From Aurelia coerulea (Eukaryota > Cnidaria > Scyphozoa > Semaeostomeae > Ulmaridae): DNA of 64,000 nucleotides. The stretch covers positions 12,361,501 through 12,425,500 of the forward strand of contig CM076961.1 in assembly GCA_039566865.1 (NCBI GenBank), written 5' to 3'. Shown here piece by piece: positions 1-10,880 of the stretch. The notes under the pieces were generated by a model, which was not told where the DNA came from, ran no database searches, and saw only the letters and a program-made list of their open reading frames with translations. A program made the position numbers and the translations under genes. The stretch's first letter is position 1. Each line of letters opens with the position of its first letter.

Positions 1-356
1 AAAAAATTGGCAGCATACTTTAAGTATACTCCTTGCAATCTTTCATTTGAGCTAAAAGTATACGTTAAGTATCTTTTTTCAAAACTTTTGCAGTATGCTT
101 GCAGTATGCTTCTTTGGTTGAAATTTACTGTTTGACAAAGTATACTTTTAGTATACTGAAAATTGCAGTATACACAAAGTACATGTCAAAAGAATGCGAA
201 ATGTCTACTACTCAAAGTATCCTCCGGGCTTTTATTGTGTATTTTGCACAGTATAGTATCAGTATAGTCAGAGTATACTTGGAGCATGAAATTGAAGTAG
301 GGTTGAAGTATGCTTTGACTCGGATATCATCATAATTCAAGTATACTGAATTTTGA
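1..356. repeat. GTATAC-rich AT patch
   Basis: About 350 bases with no credible gene. The palindrome GTATAC, mostly as AGTATACT, occurs seven times, mixed with many AGTATG, AGTATA and AGTATC variants at irregular spacing. It is not a clean tandem array. It could be a degenerate satellite, the subterminal part of a transposon cut by the window edge, or a cluster of protein-binding sites. Function unknown. Confidence 0.55.
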
Positions 357-362
357 TGAGGG

Positions 363-966
363 CCCGCTTGGAAGGCCGCTGCTCCATGAATGTCAAAGCA
401 ATGATATTGAAAACTTTCTTGTATTATTGCCAATATGTTCAATAGGTTCAGGAATTTACCCGACCAGAAACGGCCATTCCTTCCCGTTAATATGGGTGAT
501 TATCAGCAGAAAGCCCCTTCCAAAAACCTGCAAAAACGAATGAAAGCAATGAGCAAATTTTCCTTTCTAAAATTGATGACACTCACATAAATTCATGTAT
601 TTTGTCCTCTTGGGAGAATGGAATCCCCCTGAGTAGGTCATCGATAGCAGGGAGAGGACTTGTTTATCCTCCCAAGAGGACAACACGTGCTAAAGTGTCC
701 ACAAGTCATTGCTGTAAGGCTATTATATGGCAGAAATGTTAGGAAAATTTGTTCATGATTTTGGGCAAGTTTTGAAGGTTTTTGAAGAGGCCTTCTCGAA
801 AAAATCCCTCATAATTTCAGAATAGAGCGGCCGATTTTAGTCAGGTAAATTTTATAGTTGATTTGAACATTTCTACCATTAAACTATATACTCGCTGATA
901 TCATTGTCTAGATATCCAGGGAGCCGTGACTTTTCAAACGGGGATTCTTTTCTCTGACTCACCCGG
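363..966 (+). mobile_element. Tc1/mariner-type MITE, family A, copy 1 (left end truncated)
   Basis: Non-coding segment about 80% similar by eye to the reverse complement of 4044-4767. The right terminal inverted repeat ends in TGACTCACCCGG followed by TA. The left end begins inside the repeat, so about the first 30 bp are lost. No transposase is encoded. The sequence just right of it (about 970-1040) matches the flanks of copy 2, but there without an insertion. Confidence 0.75.
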
Positions 967-1136
967 TATCAACAAGAAAAAGATATAACTGTTGTATAAA
1001 AACTATTCGTTCACTCATACTTGGCAGATGCTTTCTGTTTTCTTTGAATGGCCAGGCCCTCTCAACGGAACACTTTGCATAATATTTAGTCGGGACGCAG
1101 ACGCGAATGGCCCGCTGAAAAGATTCAGGAAGCGCT

Positions 1137-1205
1137 TCATTTTATTCATTTCATTTCATTCTTATTTATTTAGGCACGGTAGCCCCGTCAATCCATACGA
1201 ACTTC
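1137..1205 (-). mobile_element. 3' tip of an L2-like LINE
   Basis: On the minus strand the segment reads as a short 3' UTR ending in ATGAAATGAAATGAAT-type repeats. The same tail (GGCTACC..., then GAAAT repeats) ends the LINE copies at 23570-24068 and 45690-46410. Only the last 70 bases survive. Confidence 0.5.
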
Positions 1206-1208
1206 AAA

Positions 1209-1281
1209 ATAATACAACTACAACGTCGACGACGACAACTACAACGTCGACGAGGACAACGACGATGACGACGACGACCTC
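1209..1281 (+). repeat. ACG/ACA trinucleotide-type simple repeat
   Basis: Degenerate ACAACTACAACGTCGACGACG units. An open frame runs through them and translates to poly-Thr/Ser, making an artificial leader on the LINE fragment that follows. I do not treat the leader as coding. Confidence 0.7.
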
Positions 1282-2570
1282 GGGTGTGCCTCAGGGCTCA
1301 GTATTAGGCCCACTATTCTTTCTTGTGTATATAAATGACCTCGTCGAGGGTGTGCACAGCGACATCAAGCTTTTCGCAGACGATACTTCTATTTTTTCAC
1401 TTGTTAAGGACAAAGATGAGGCTACTGAGAGTCTTAATCAGGACCTTGAAAGAGTGCGGCTTTGGGCTTGGCAATGGAAGATGCAGTTTAATTGTGATAA
1501 AACAGAAGAGATGACTTTCTCAGTCAAAAGGGCTAAAATAGAACACCCGCCTTTGAACCTGGGGTCGGATGAAGTGACAAGGAAGGATGAACACAAGCAT
1601 CTTGGATTAATTCTTGATTCCAAGCTCGGCTTTAAAAGTCATATTAGAAAGGCTATCTTAAAAGCTTGACGAGGAATAGGAATGATCAAATATCTTTCTA
1701 AATATGTATCTCGAGATGTCCTCGATCAGGTTTATAAGTTATACGTTCGGCCGCACCTGGATTATGGTGATATCATTTATCACAGATATGATCCTGACAT
1801 GATTCTAAATTTTACAAAAAAGAATTGAACAAACCCAATACTCAGCGGCTCTCGCTGTTGAGGGTGCCTGGAGAGGAACTAGCAGACAAAAGCTCTACAA
1901 TGAGCTTGGTTGGGAAAGTCTGTACCATCGAAGATGGTTGAGACGCTTATGTCATCTTTTCAACCTAAGGAAAACGGGTACTCCTTCCTATCTGTTCGCA
2001 GAATTACCAACTGAAAGACCACTTCAGTATGTTCTTAGAGGCAAACGTGACTATGAAATACCTTTCAGTAAGACAAAGTGCCCTTCAAATACATACTTCA
2101 CAAATGTTCTTCATGAATGGAATATGCTTGATGAAAATATTAGAAATTCTGCAACAATTGCCGAGTTCAAACGAAAATTGATTACTTTGATAAGACCGGT
2201 AAAAAATTCCTTGTTTGGAGTATTCGATATCTTTGGCGTAAAGCAACTGACAATGCTGAGACTTGAAGTTAGTTTGTTAAATGAGCATAAATTTCGCCTT
2301 AATTTCTAGTGCCCGAGTCCCATGTGTGCTTGTAATACTGGTATTGAGGATAATGTGCACTTTTTCCTGCATTGCCCTTTGTTTGTTCCTATGCGTAATG
2401 ATCTCCTTGGACAGCTTTCACACCTTCCAGATTTTGATGTAAACAACATGGATTAAAAAGCCCTGCTTAATTTGCTTCTTTAAGGTAGCCCAATTTTTGA
2501 TGAAACTGACAATCGAATGATTTTAGAGGCATCCATAGCATATATCAAAGCTACTAACAGGATTAACTGA
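1282..2570 (+). pseudogene. CR1-like LINE reverse transcriptase fragment
   Basis: Coding similarity starts at the SGVPQGSVLGPLFFLVYIND motif and continues through the catalytic FADDTSIF block, the EHKHLGLILD thumb region and the conserved RPHLDYGD segment. It ends in the C-terminal zinc-like region with CxC...H...C spacing near 2310-2375. The same order is seen in the minus-strand LINE at 5951-10800. Reading requires several frames: a stop at 1667, another break near 1825, and stops at about 2309 and 2456. It is 5'-truncated at the simple repeat and has lost the endonuclease and RT N-terminus. A dead 5'-truncated copy; clade CR1 is inferred from motif style. Confidence 0.85.
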
Positions 2571-2579
2571 GGTGTTCCC

Positions 2580-3800
2580 GGGGATTCTGTAGGCTGGGGG
2601 TGTCTTTTGGCAATGGAGCTGCCGCTTTGCTGCCGGGTGCTGCGGGCTGGGCGTCATTTGGGGGCGCTTGGTGGGTGGGGCTTGGGCCCTGTGGTGGTTG
2701 CGGTCATTGCGGGGCTCGGGCTCCGTTTGCTCGGCTCATTCGGGTGATGGCTGGTTTGTGGTTTTTGGCGGTGGAGTGGCGGTTTTGTGGCCAGGGGCGT
2801 TTCTGGTCTGTGGGGTCTTTGAGAATTCTTCGGAAACTTGATGACAACCTGACGATTGGCGACCCCTTATTCTTATTTATGTTTAGTCTTGTTTTGAGTA
2901 AGCCCTTTGTGAACCATGGCACCAGTCATTGGTGACTCACATCCAACCATCCTTACCCAAGTTTTGCACCAGTGCATAGCTTTTGTTTTTGTTTTTGTTT
3001 GTTTGTTTTTAGTTTTTGTTTTTTTGTTTTTGCTTTTTCATTTTGTTCCTTTTTTGCTTTACAATAATTCACCTAAACTAAGCTGGCGTATCCTAGCGTC
3101 TGCCAAAATGGGATGGTGCCATGGTACACAAAGTGCTTAATAAGATTGCTGTTAAAGGAATTGTCAAGTGACGTTCATAGCCAGAACCAGATGACGTCAT
3201 GTCTATTTCTGCTATGGACGGCACAGAATATTGTATTTGTATATTGTTGAGTTTCAACTGTGATATAAAAAAAAACGACGATGACGACAACGACGGCGAC
3301 GACGATGATAACGACGATGACGACGACGATAGCAACAACTGCAACTCACCGATACCTGACCTTACAACACAGGGAAAACATCTGACTACGAATGACACAC
3401 TACAAAACGGTACGAAAACAAATAACAACAACAAAAACAGCAAGACTGCAAAGATACGACGTCATAGGACAAGAAACATCTTAACAACAACACATAAAAA
3501 AATCACATTGCAATTAACGTCAATGATAAGAATCGAACAGAACAGAACGGACAGGGAAAAAGGTACACCCGAGGTGGCTTAAGATTCACGGAATCAGCCA
3601 CTTTCAAAGAAGCACCGAAAAAAAAATTGGAAAAGCGAAGCTCGTAGAACAATGGATGAAAGACAATCTGACGTCAAAGGAAAAAGCACAAAAATACAAG
3701 ACAATGATACGAGAACCGACCCCTACAACGACAACAACGACTCAACTGAAAACAATGAGTATGAGACCAACAATAGCAACAACATTTTAACCTCATAAGA
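2580..3800 (+). other. strand-asymmetric GT-rich then AC-rich stretch
   Basis: 2580-2830 is strongly G+T-rich on the plus strand and very poor in A. 2970-3060 is TTTTG-rich. 3265-3800 flips to A+C-rich, with GACGAC repeats at 3276-3340 coding only poly-Asp in one frame. Open frames here (2600-2935, 3199-3582) are low-complexity and match no family I know. A basic frame around 3555-3790 might be a mobile-element protein relic. No gene is called. Confidence 0.4.
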
Positions 3801-3839
3801 AAAAAATTTTAATCGTATAGTAATCAACGTTGAATAGAA

Positions 3840-3960
3840 TTACAAGATGCTATAAATAGAGGTTGATACTCTGAATAAATCTGTTGCTTTGAAGATGCCC
3901 TAGTGTCCGAAACTAGTCAGCACTGAAATAAAGAATAAAAATCGCAAAAAACCAAATTGA
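3840..3960 (+). other. possible retroelement 3' tail
   Basis: CTATAAATAGAGG is followed by GAAGATGCCCTAGTG, CCGAAACTAGTC and AATAAAG. The layout resembles PLE tails elsewhere in the window, but the CUGAnGA core is not canonical (TTTGAAGA), so I do not call a ribozyme. Confidence 0.25.
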
Positions 3961-4043
3961 TGCCTGTCTTCTTCGAAATGTTAGGCCCTCTTCAACGGTA
4001 CACTATATATCAAAAAGCAAAATATAAACATATATCAGTTGTA

Positions 4044-4767
4044 CCGGGTGAGTCAGAAAAAAGAATCCCCGTTTGAAAGGTCACAGCTCCCTGGATATCA
4101 AGACAATGATATCGGCAAATATATAGTTTATGGTAGAAATGTTCAAATCTACTATAAAATGTAATTTAGCTTTCTATTATACACTACACCAGTTGAAATG
4201 TATTAGTTTTAAATTTGCTGAGAATATACATTGAATACTTGAATACTTGAATAAAATTTACCTGACTGAAATCGGCTACTCCATTCTGAAATTATGAGGG
4301 ATTTTCTTGAGAAAGCCTCTTCAAAAAACCTTCAAAACGTGCCCAAAATCATGAACAGATTTCCTTAACATTTCTGCCTTACAATACCTTAAAGCAATGA
4401 CTTGTGAACGCTTTAGCACATGCTATCCTCTTGGGAGGATAAACAAGTCCTCCCCCTGGTATCGATGACCTATTCAGGGGGATTCCATTCTCCCAAGAGG
4501 ATAAAATACATGAATTTATGCGAGTGTCATCAGTTTTAGGAAGGAAAATGTGCTCATTGTTTTCATTCGTTTTTGCAGGTTTTTTAAGTGGCTTTCTGCA
4601 GAAAATCACCCATATCCACGGGAAGGAATGGCCGATTAAGGCCGGGTAAATTACTGAACCTAATTGAACATATTGGCAATAAAACAAGACATTTTTCAAT
4701 ATTATTGCTTTGATATTCATGGAGCAGTGGCCTTCCAAGCGGGGATCCTTTTTTCTGACTCACCCGG
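4044..4767 (-). mobile_element. Tc1/mariner-type MITE, family A, copy 2 (complete)
   Basis: Bounded by CCGGGTGAGTCAGAAAA and its inverted counterpart, with imperfect inverted repeats of about 100 bp, flanked by TA on both sides (4042-4043, 4768-4769). TA duplication plus CC-type ends fit Tc1/mariner MITEs. It is inverted relative to copy 1. It carries about 95 extra bases near 4163-4258 bounded by a repeated ATTTTAT, which looks like a later small insertion. Open frames inside (4379-4784) are shadows of the repeat. Confidence 0.85.
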
Positions 4768-4769
4768 TA

Positions 4770-5579
4770 CAAAAAATTATTCATTCACTCATGCCAGGCT
4801 AATGCTTTCAAAAACAAAACAATAACAATCTAGCATAGCATCAAAGCTTTAAAAGGCCTAGTGTAAATGGCTATTACATCTTTCTTTTGAATGAATGGTA
4901 ACTTCTACCGTTGGACCTTTCTGAGATCTTCCATATTTTCGAAACTACAGCGCAACTTATGTTTCAACTCATCTGAGGATGTGGTGTCAGCAAATTTCTA
5001 CATGCTCATGCTTAATGCTCAAATTTAACATGCTCTTTTGCTGGTATTTCACTGCCCTGGTTCACTATCATGCCATTACATGTGAACCATTCCAATAGTT
5101 TGCTTGGTCTTATTTCAAATCAGTCCCTATTTCGTGTAGGCCATTTCCACAAGTGAAAATGATGTTATCGTCTGCAAAATTGCAAATCTCAGAACACGAG
5201 ATCATCTGTTTTCCCATGGTGTTCAGAAAAGTATATTATACCGGTACTTTCTATCATCAATCAACGATTGAAAGCAATCGGCCGCTTGAAGCAAATTCTA
5301 GAGCTCACGCATGAATAAGAAACTTGATCCAATTTTACAGCAGTTCATCCTACTCCGTCATTACTTTGAATGTATAGGGAAATTAAGTGCACTTTCAGGC
5401 CAGAGATTGTCGCCCTTCTTCGAAACAATGACAGATTACACTAACATTGAAATGAGACAATATGAAATCCAAAGCAAATAGTAATGTTCAAACAATAGGT
5501 CACTCTCAAAGATCACAGGCAACCGGAAAGCTGAACAGATTGGTATCAAATCATAATCGTAACACGAAACAAATCCTAC
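4770..5579. other. intron or 3' flank of the CRELD-like gene, no feature recognised
   Basis: I see no repeat family, RNA or convincing exon. A minus-strand acceptor-like site near 4970 opens a short frame that ends about 22 codons later, which could be a terminal exon but has no recognisable domain. Confidence 0.3.
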
Positions 5580-5675
5580 CTTGGCAACCAGATTCTTCCA
5601 TCTTAAATCCCTGCTTACATTTTGTACAGCCAGATGATCCTGGTGCAAAGCATGTATCACATGATGAATCACACG
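5580..5675 (-). CDS. CRELD: CRELD-like gene, exon encoding furin-like repeat 4
   Basis: A 96-bp minus-strand exon bounded by a pyrimidine-rich acceptor (TTTCTTTCATTCCCAG) and donor GTAGGATTT, phase 1 at both ends. It encodes a Cys-rich furin-like module: CDSSCDTC, then GCTKCKQGF, then a final Cys. The motif closely parallels the CDSSC...GY furin-like repeats of CRELD proteins. It joins in frame to the EGF-CA exon at 14300-14208, where the junction codon is CCG. It is the most 3' exon I can identify; the terminal exons are missing or lie outside the window. Function by family: soluble ER protein linked to folding and trafficking of receptors. Confidence 0.8.
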
Positions 5676-6332
5676 CTGGGAATGAAAGAAAATGTTCTTA
5701 AACAGAGAGACACTTCAAGATCATTCTTCGAAAAAATAGGTATCAGAGACTCAATCCAAAAATCTGCTAAATAAGGTATACAAAGCATAGGGCTCGAGTC
5801 TTTGAAAAGGTTAGTGTGAAATTCTATTACAGTTTTCTTTGAAATAAATGACTTGGCAGGAACTTAGGATTTTTGCTTTAAATATGCCGTGGAAATTTAG
5901 TGATATCTTGATTAGTTTCAAAATGGCGGCATTTCTCAAATTTGAGGCAATGTTTTTTTTTATTCATATCAAAATATTACAATAAATCTTACATTCTACT
6001 ATACGTTCCTGATTACTATACTACACTACAGGGACGATACCATGGGGAGCGAAGACTATGACTACCCCATGGCCAATATGAAAGACATGCAACGTTAAAC
6101 TAAATACAACTACACTACGAACGATTTAAAAACTACTGGATACTATACTAGATTCCATCCCACAACAGATGTCAGGTCAGGGTTGCGATCAATGCCAGCG
6201 CAACTCGTTCTAGTTATTTAAGGTAAATCAAATGCCTTTCATCTGATGTGAAACAGAATTTACAAAGAAAAGGAAACATTTACGTAAAGAGACTTGGTGG
6301 TTGCTTTGTGCATGACTGAGGTTTGGAAGATC

Positions 6333-8426
6333 TTAGTCAAACCGATCAGTTTCGTGTATGAAATGCAAAGTTAGTTCGAGTATATCTCTGTTCAAGTCAT
6401 AAGAAAGGTCTTGATCACCATATAATAAAAGCTGCACCAAAGTATCATTTGAAAGATTGGTGATTTGTACAGATGGTCGTAATAATTCAACAATTCCAGC
6501 GAGAAGATCTCGGCGTTGAGCATCAAAAGAAGGGCAGAGCAACAAAAAGTGCTCCACATCCTCAATGCCATCGCTTGTTGGGCACATCGGGTTTATGGTA
6601 TCCTTGAAATTATGCTCGAATTTGCGGAAATTTAACTTGCTGAGACCAACCCTAAGTTGAGTAAGATAGGATAATCCCTTTGGATCGTGAATTCCAAAGA
6701 CAGATTTTGCAGGGGGGCGAATTATTGAAAGGAGCTTTTTTTTAAAAAGATCAATAGAAGGTGGAAGTCTCAATTCAGGCTCAAGCTTATTCCATTCAGA
6801 TAAACAATTAGGATAAAAGGAAGACTTGAATTTTTACGATACTGCGACTGATGAAGAGGGGGGATTGGATCTACTGTATACTCAGGACTAAGATTATTTA
6901 CAAACTTGTAGAACAAGGTAAGGCGTCTACTCCATCTCCTGGAACTCAGCAACTCCCAACCAAGCTCTGTGTACAGCTTCTCACGAGATGTTCCCCTCCA
7001 TGTTCCGGTTACCGCCAAAGCAGCAGAATGCTGAACAGACTCTAGCTTTTCCATTAAATTTGGCAAAATGATGTTTTGACTGAATTCACACACTTTAGCA
7101 GGAATATCGTAAATAACATCACCATAATCCAGGTGGGGTCGAACATAGAGCTTATATAATTCGTTTAGGGTATGCCTGGGCAGATATTTGGAGAGATATT
7201 TCAGCAAACCAATGCCCTTTCTTGTTTTAGAGATAGCTGATTTGATATGAGCTGAGAAAGATAGCTTTGAGTCCAGGACAATTCCTAAATGTTTATGTTC
7301 GTTTACTTTTTTAACAGGTATGTCGTTAAAAAGGATCACTGGATGGTCAATTTCAATTTTCTTCCTTGAAAATGTCAATTCAACAGCTTGTTTTTGCGGG
7401 TCAGGATTAAATGACATTCTCCAAGCGTGAGCCCACTGACTTATCAAGTCCAAGTCATGGTTCATATCACTGGCTGCTGAATTTGAATCTTCTACCACTG
7501 TGAACAATGATGTATCATCAGCAAATAGTTTAACATTGCACTTCAAGTCTACAGCTAGATCATTTTTGCACACAAGGAAAAACAAAGGTCCTAGCATAGA
7601 GCCCTTGGGAACCCCTGCCGAAATATCTCCCCAACTTGAACTCTGTCCATTCAATACAGTCCTCTGCTTGCGATCCTTGATAAAACTTTGGATTAAAGAA
7701 AGAAGTTCTCCTGGGACTCCAAATCGTTTTAGTTTATAAATTAGACCGTCGTGCCATACCCATAAATGCCTTAGAAATGTCAAGATAAACTGAGCGAACA
7801 TCAAGAGGCGGATTACAGTCGAAAGCTTTGAATATCGTATGTGTTACTGAGAGTAACTGGTTGATTGTTGAGTCTCCTTGGCGAAAACCTGATTGATTTG
7901 GGTTGAGTAGTTCATGTGATACAAGATGTGAGTAAAGAGAATCATATATGAGTTTTTCAAGTATTTTCCCAAAAATTGGTAAAAGAGAAATAGGACGGTA
8001 ATTCCCCTTCACATATTTCTCATTTTTCTTATGAACCGGCACTACATTTGCATATTTCTATATTCCGGGAAATAAACCACGCCTCAAACAATTTATGAAA
8101 ATTATTTTAAGTGGAAGAACAAAAGCAACATCGCTTAACTTTATCATCCTCACAGATATTTCATCCGAACCATGTGCTTTATTGGGATTAAGGGATCTTA
8201 TGATATTTAGTATCTTCTCCTCGGAGATGAAAAAATCACTTATTAGAGTCGTAGTTACTGGAATATCTTGTGGAATTTCACTACCTGTGTCAATGGTCGA
8301 GCATTGAAGTATGAAATAGTTTTTAAAGATCTGTGCCTTTTCGGAAAAATCCGTTACAAACAGCCCATTTTCAAGAAGAGGTGGTATCATGGAAATCTTA
8401 ACTTTGTTTAGAACAGTGTTTATTAA
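6333..8426 (-). pseudogene. LINE reverse transcriptase half (decayed)
   Basis: Read from 8426 down to 6333. The first segment (8426-8058) covers the linker up to the RT N-terminus. 8042-7734 has KGNYRPISLLP and the QSGFRQGDST block. 7804-6770 is a 344-residue open frame with AGVPKGSMLGPLFF, the catalytic KLFADDTSLF, EHKHLGIVLD and RPHLDYGD. 6773-6333 is the C-terminus with CPTSDGIEDVEHFLLLC. Frameshifts occur near 7790 and 6770. At the first one the motif A aspartate (usual KAFD) is lost and replaced by KAFM, so the enzyme would be dead even without the breaks. Confidence 0.88.
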
Positions 8427-9318
8427 CCCTATTCTACATGGGGGGGAGGGCAAAAAAGGCCCCCCCCCAACAATACTTCCTGTAATTACTCTTAAACTAA
8501 ACATGATAAAACACTGGAACTTGGGTGACTTTTAATCAAATTTAATATTGCATCAAATTAACGATAGTTCATTGTTATATAATTGGTCACGTGACTATGA
8601 CATGCCCATATTTGGCAATGGGTCTCTCAGAAAATCAGTAAAACATGCATAACTTTTCTCGTACACATCTGATTTCAATGCAATTGGTACCAATCAGTTT
8701 GTCTTAAAATCTACTTTCATTTGATATATAAATGTTTGTATTTTGCTGACATCAGCAAAATTTAAGATCTATGACGTCATACTTATATATGACGTCATAT
8801 TTATCATAAACATATGAAATAATTAGTGTATTATGATCAAAGTTGACTAATTGACAGTTCAAGATCAAATTCATATCGTTTTTATTACTAGAAACGTATT
8901 TAAAATGCCAATAAAGCATCAACTGATTTGTTTAGGTATCAACAATGGCTTTGATTGACAGTTGTGATAACAATATAATTCCAAAAATAGAATTTTTGAC
9001 AGTTTTCATTAAGAACAATCAATATGTATCATATTTATAACTTTAAAGTTATTTAGTCACTATTTTTGGTTGAAAATATTACGTTTTTAGTAGGAGAGCC
9101 AAAATCAGCAAATTTCCATTGTTTTTGCGTTGCCTAGCAACGGACCATGTGACTAATTAGCATATGATGCTATTTTTAGAATCATAATTGCTTGGTAATC
9201 ATGTGTACCAAGTTGCGTTGCCATAGGCACTGCGGTTGCTTAGAAAATCTGGGGGGGGGGGCCTTTTTAGCCCCCCCCCATGAGAAAGTGGTGCTTGATT
9301 TACCCATGTAGAATAGGG
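8427..9318. mobile_element. piggyBac-like MITE, copy 1, inserted in the LINE
   Basis: 892 bp bounded by a 16-bp inverted repeat CCCTATTCTACATGGG and flanked by TTAA at 8423-8426 and 9319-9322. The CCCT ends and TTAA target duplication are diagnostic of the piggyBac superfamily. No transposase is present. Each end carries long G or C runs beside GGGCAAA/TTTGCCC-like sequence. A second family member is at 38645-39192. Confidence 0.88.
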
Positions 9319-9322
9319 TTAA

Positions 9323-10741
9323 AGTCCAATAGGTTTTGCTACTTGTCTCAGGATTAGCCAAGGTTACCCCAGCCTTAGGAAGTAATTCCGCTTAGCCTCC
9401 TCAATCAGCCTTGCGCCTTCAGATACCATCTTTTGTATACCTTCGAGCTTGTCGACTGGCCGGCCACTCCTCACGAAACTTTTATATGCACGATTCTTTT
9501 GGTTAAGAACATTTTTGACGGCTTGCGTTATCCAGGGTGCTTGGCGAGGCCTAATTGTTTTAACCTTATTAGGAATGAAATTAGAATAAATATTCAAAAG
9601 GACTTCATTGAGTAGTTTTACCTGTTCATTAGGGCATGTTATGTTATCGAGATGTTCGTGCCAAGCAAACATTTCAATGCTTTTCCTAATGGCTACAAAG
9701 TCATCCTTGTCGTAGTACCAAATCTTACGGGTGTATGGAGGTAGTGCTATGTTTGAAACAGATAATTTACAGTAAAAAATTTGATGGTGGCACTGCTCAT
9801 GTAATGACGGATGAACACCTGACTCAATAATGAGGTTTGGTTGATCAGTGAATATCAAATCAATACAGGACTTGGAATCGCCCATCAAATGGGTTGGTTC
9901 TGATATCTACTGATGAAGACCATTGTCAGACGCTAGTGGCTCAAACAGTTTGCCTTCATTATTTTCGATATCATTTTCCCACCACTGAGCTGATCTACAG
10001 TTGAAATCACCGGTAATGATAACGCAGAATGGATTTTCAGCATGCATTTTCGATAGCATCAACTCAAAGTTTGTTGTGCAGTTATCAAACTCCTCCGGGC
10101 CCTGACTTGGACTTCTATAAATTACGGCGAAGAAGTACTTTTTCCTGTTTAATTGAATTTTGTACAAAATACATTCAGGTAGGGTCACTAAATCAGAACG
10201 GTTTTTTGAAGCAAGAGATTCTTTGATGTATAGCCCAACACCACCCCTTTTCACATTTTGAGGATGGTTATTTTTAATAAAGGTATAGCCATCTAGTGCC
10301 AGTCTATTCTTCCACGGTGCTATCAAGGTGGGTTTCAACAATGCCTATAAGGTCATATTTATACACAGAATTATAAGCCTCTATGAGAGAGACTCGTAAA
10401 AAATCATGCGCAGTAATACTATTTAGATTCCAAGTGCAAAAATCAAGTGTTTCAGGGCCTGGATTCGTTTCTACATCACCACTTTGCAAAATGGTCCTAA
10501 AAACTGACCATTGTATATGTAGAGAGCAACATGCTACGCACGCTGTGTAAAAGTAGACATAGCGAGAATGAGAGTACTTATATCGAACAGTGACAATGAA
10601 ACCTAGCGGAATCGAAAAAAGCGGGCGAAAAAAGGCAAACAACATAGCTCTGGTGCAACAGAGTGAACTGCAAGAAACTGCATTGTCCGTGTAAATGGCA
10701 GAACAAGGATTGAGACTGCGATGAACCAATAACAAAACCAA
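9323..10741 (-). pseudogene. LINE endonuclease half with 2A-like leader
   Basis: 10741-10304 encodes a hydrophobic Cys-rich N-terminus ending in GDVETNPGP, followed at once by the endonuclease start (CTWNLNSI...IGIVETHL). 10341-9907 continues with GGVGLYIKES, the AVIYRSPS motif and GDFNCRSAQWW. 9888-9364 has the SCIDLIFT motif, the SLHEQCHH segment (consensus usually SDH) and the linker toward the RT. This is the standard APE endonuclease order of CR1/L2-type LINEs. Breaks lie near 10320 (frameshift) and 9907 (stop). The true N-terminal start is uncertain because an overlapping frame (10872-10603) is also open. Confidence 0.85.
10454..10480 (-). other. 2A-like ribosome-skipping motif
   Basis: GDVETNPGP matches the D-V/I-E-x-N-P-G-P consensus at which the ribosome skips one peptide bond. 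It is preceded by a hydrophobic stretch, as active 2A peptides are, and directly followed by the endonuclease. 2A-like sequences at this position are established in some trypanosome, sea urchin and other invertebrate non-LTR elements. Activity here is inferred. Confidence 0.8.
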
Positions 10742-10880
10742 TATAACTTTAAAATTTGAAAGAGAAATGAAAGTGGCCTAACATTTCTGCTCAGTAGGGA
10801 TATGTTTTGCATAGACGCACGGAAACACCCTATTGTTGCTCTCCATTGATTGATTTCAACCGGCATCGTCATAAGGAGAT

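Larger units (their letters stand above)
5951..10800 (-). mobile_element. near full-length CR1-like LINE with a 2A-like motif
   Basis: A minus-strand APE-type non-LTR retrotransposon. In order it has a hydrophobic N-terminal stretch, a 2A-like motif, an apurinic-type endonuclease, a linker, a reverse transcriptase and a C-terminal zinc-like Cys/His region, then a 3' UTR ending in an A-run (TTTTTTTTT on plus at about 5951-5959). It lies in intron 7 of the CRELD-like gene in the same orientation. It is inactive: the frame is broken several times and a TTAA-flanked MITE sits between endonuclease and RT. Related partial copies are at 1282-2570, 12900-13440 and 34395-36145. Confidence 0.9.

Noticed and set aside
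992..1281. N-terminal extension of the open frame at 992-1669
   Set aside because: It is MITE flank, an antisense LINE tip and simple repeat strung together; only the part from about 1282 is real LINE coding.
3199..3582. 127-codon Asp/Asn-rich open frame
   Set aside because: Produced by GAC repeats and an AC-rich strand; no domain and no splice context.
3880..3925. Hammerhead ribozyme at GAAGATGCCCTAGTG...GAAAC
   Set aside because: The CUGAnGA core is not matched and helix II does not form.
4920..4972. Terminal exon of the CRELD-like gene (short minus frame after an AG acceptor)
   Set aside because: Phase is compatible but there is no domain, conservation or poly-A signal to support it.
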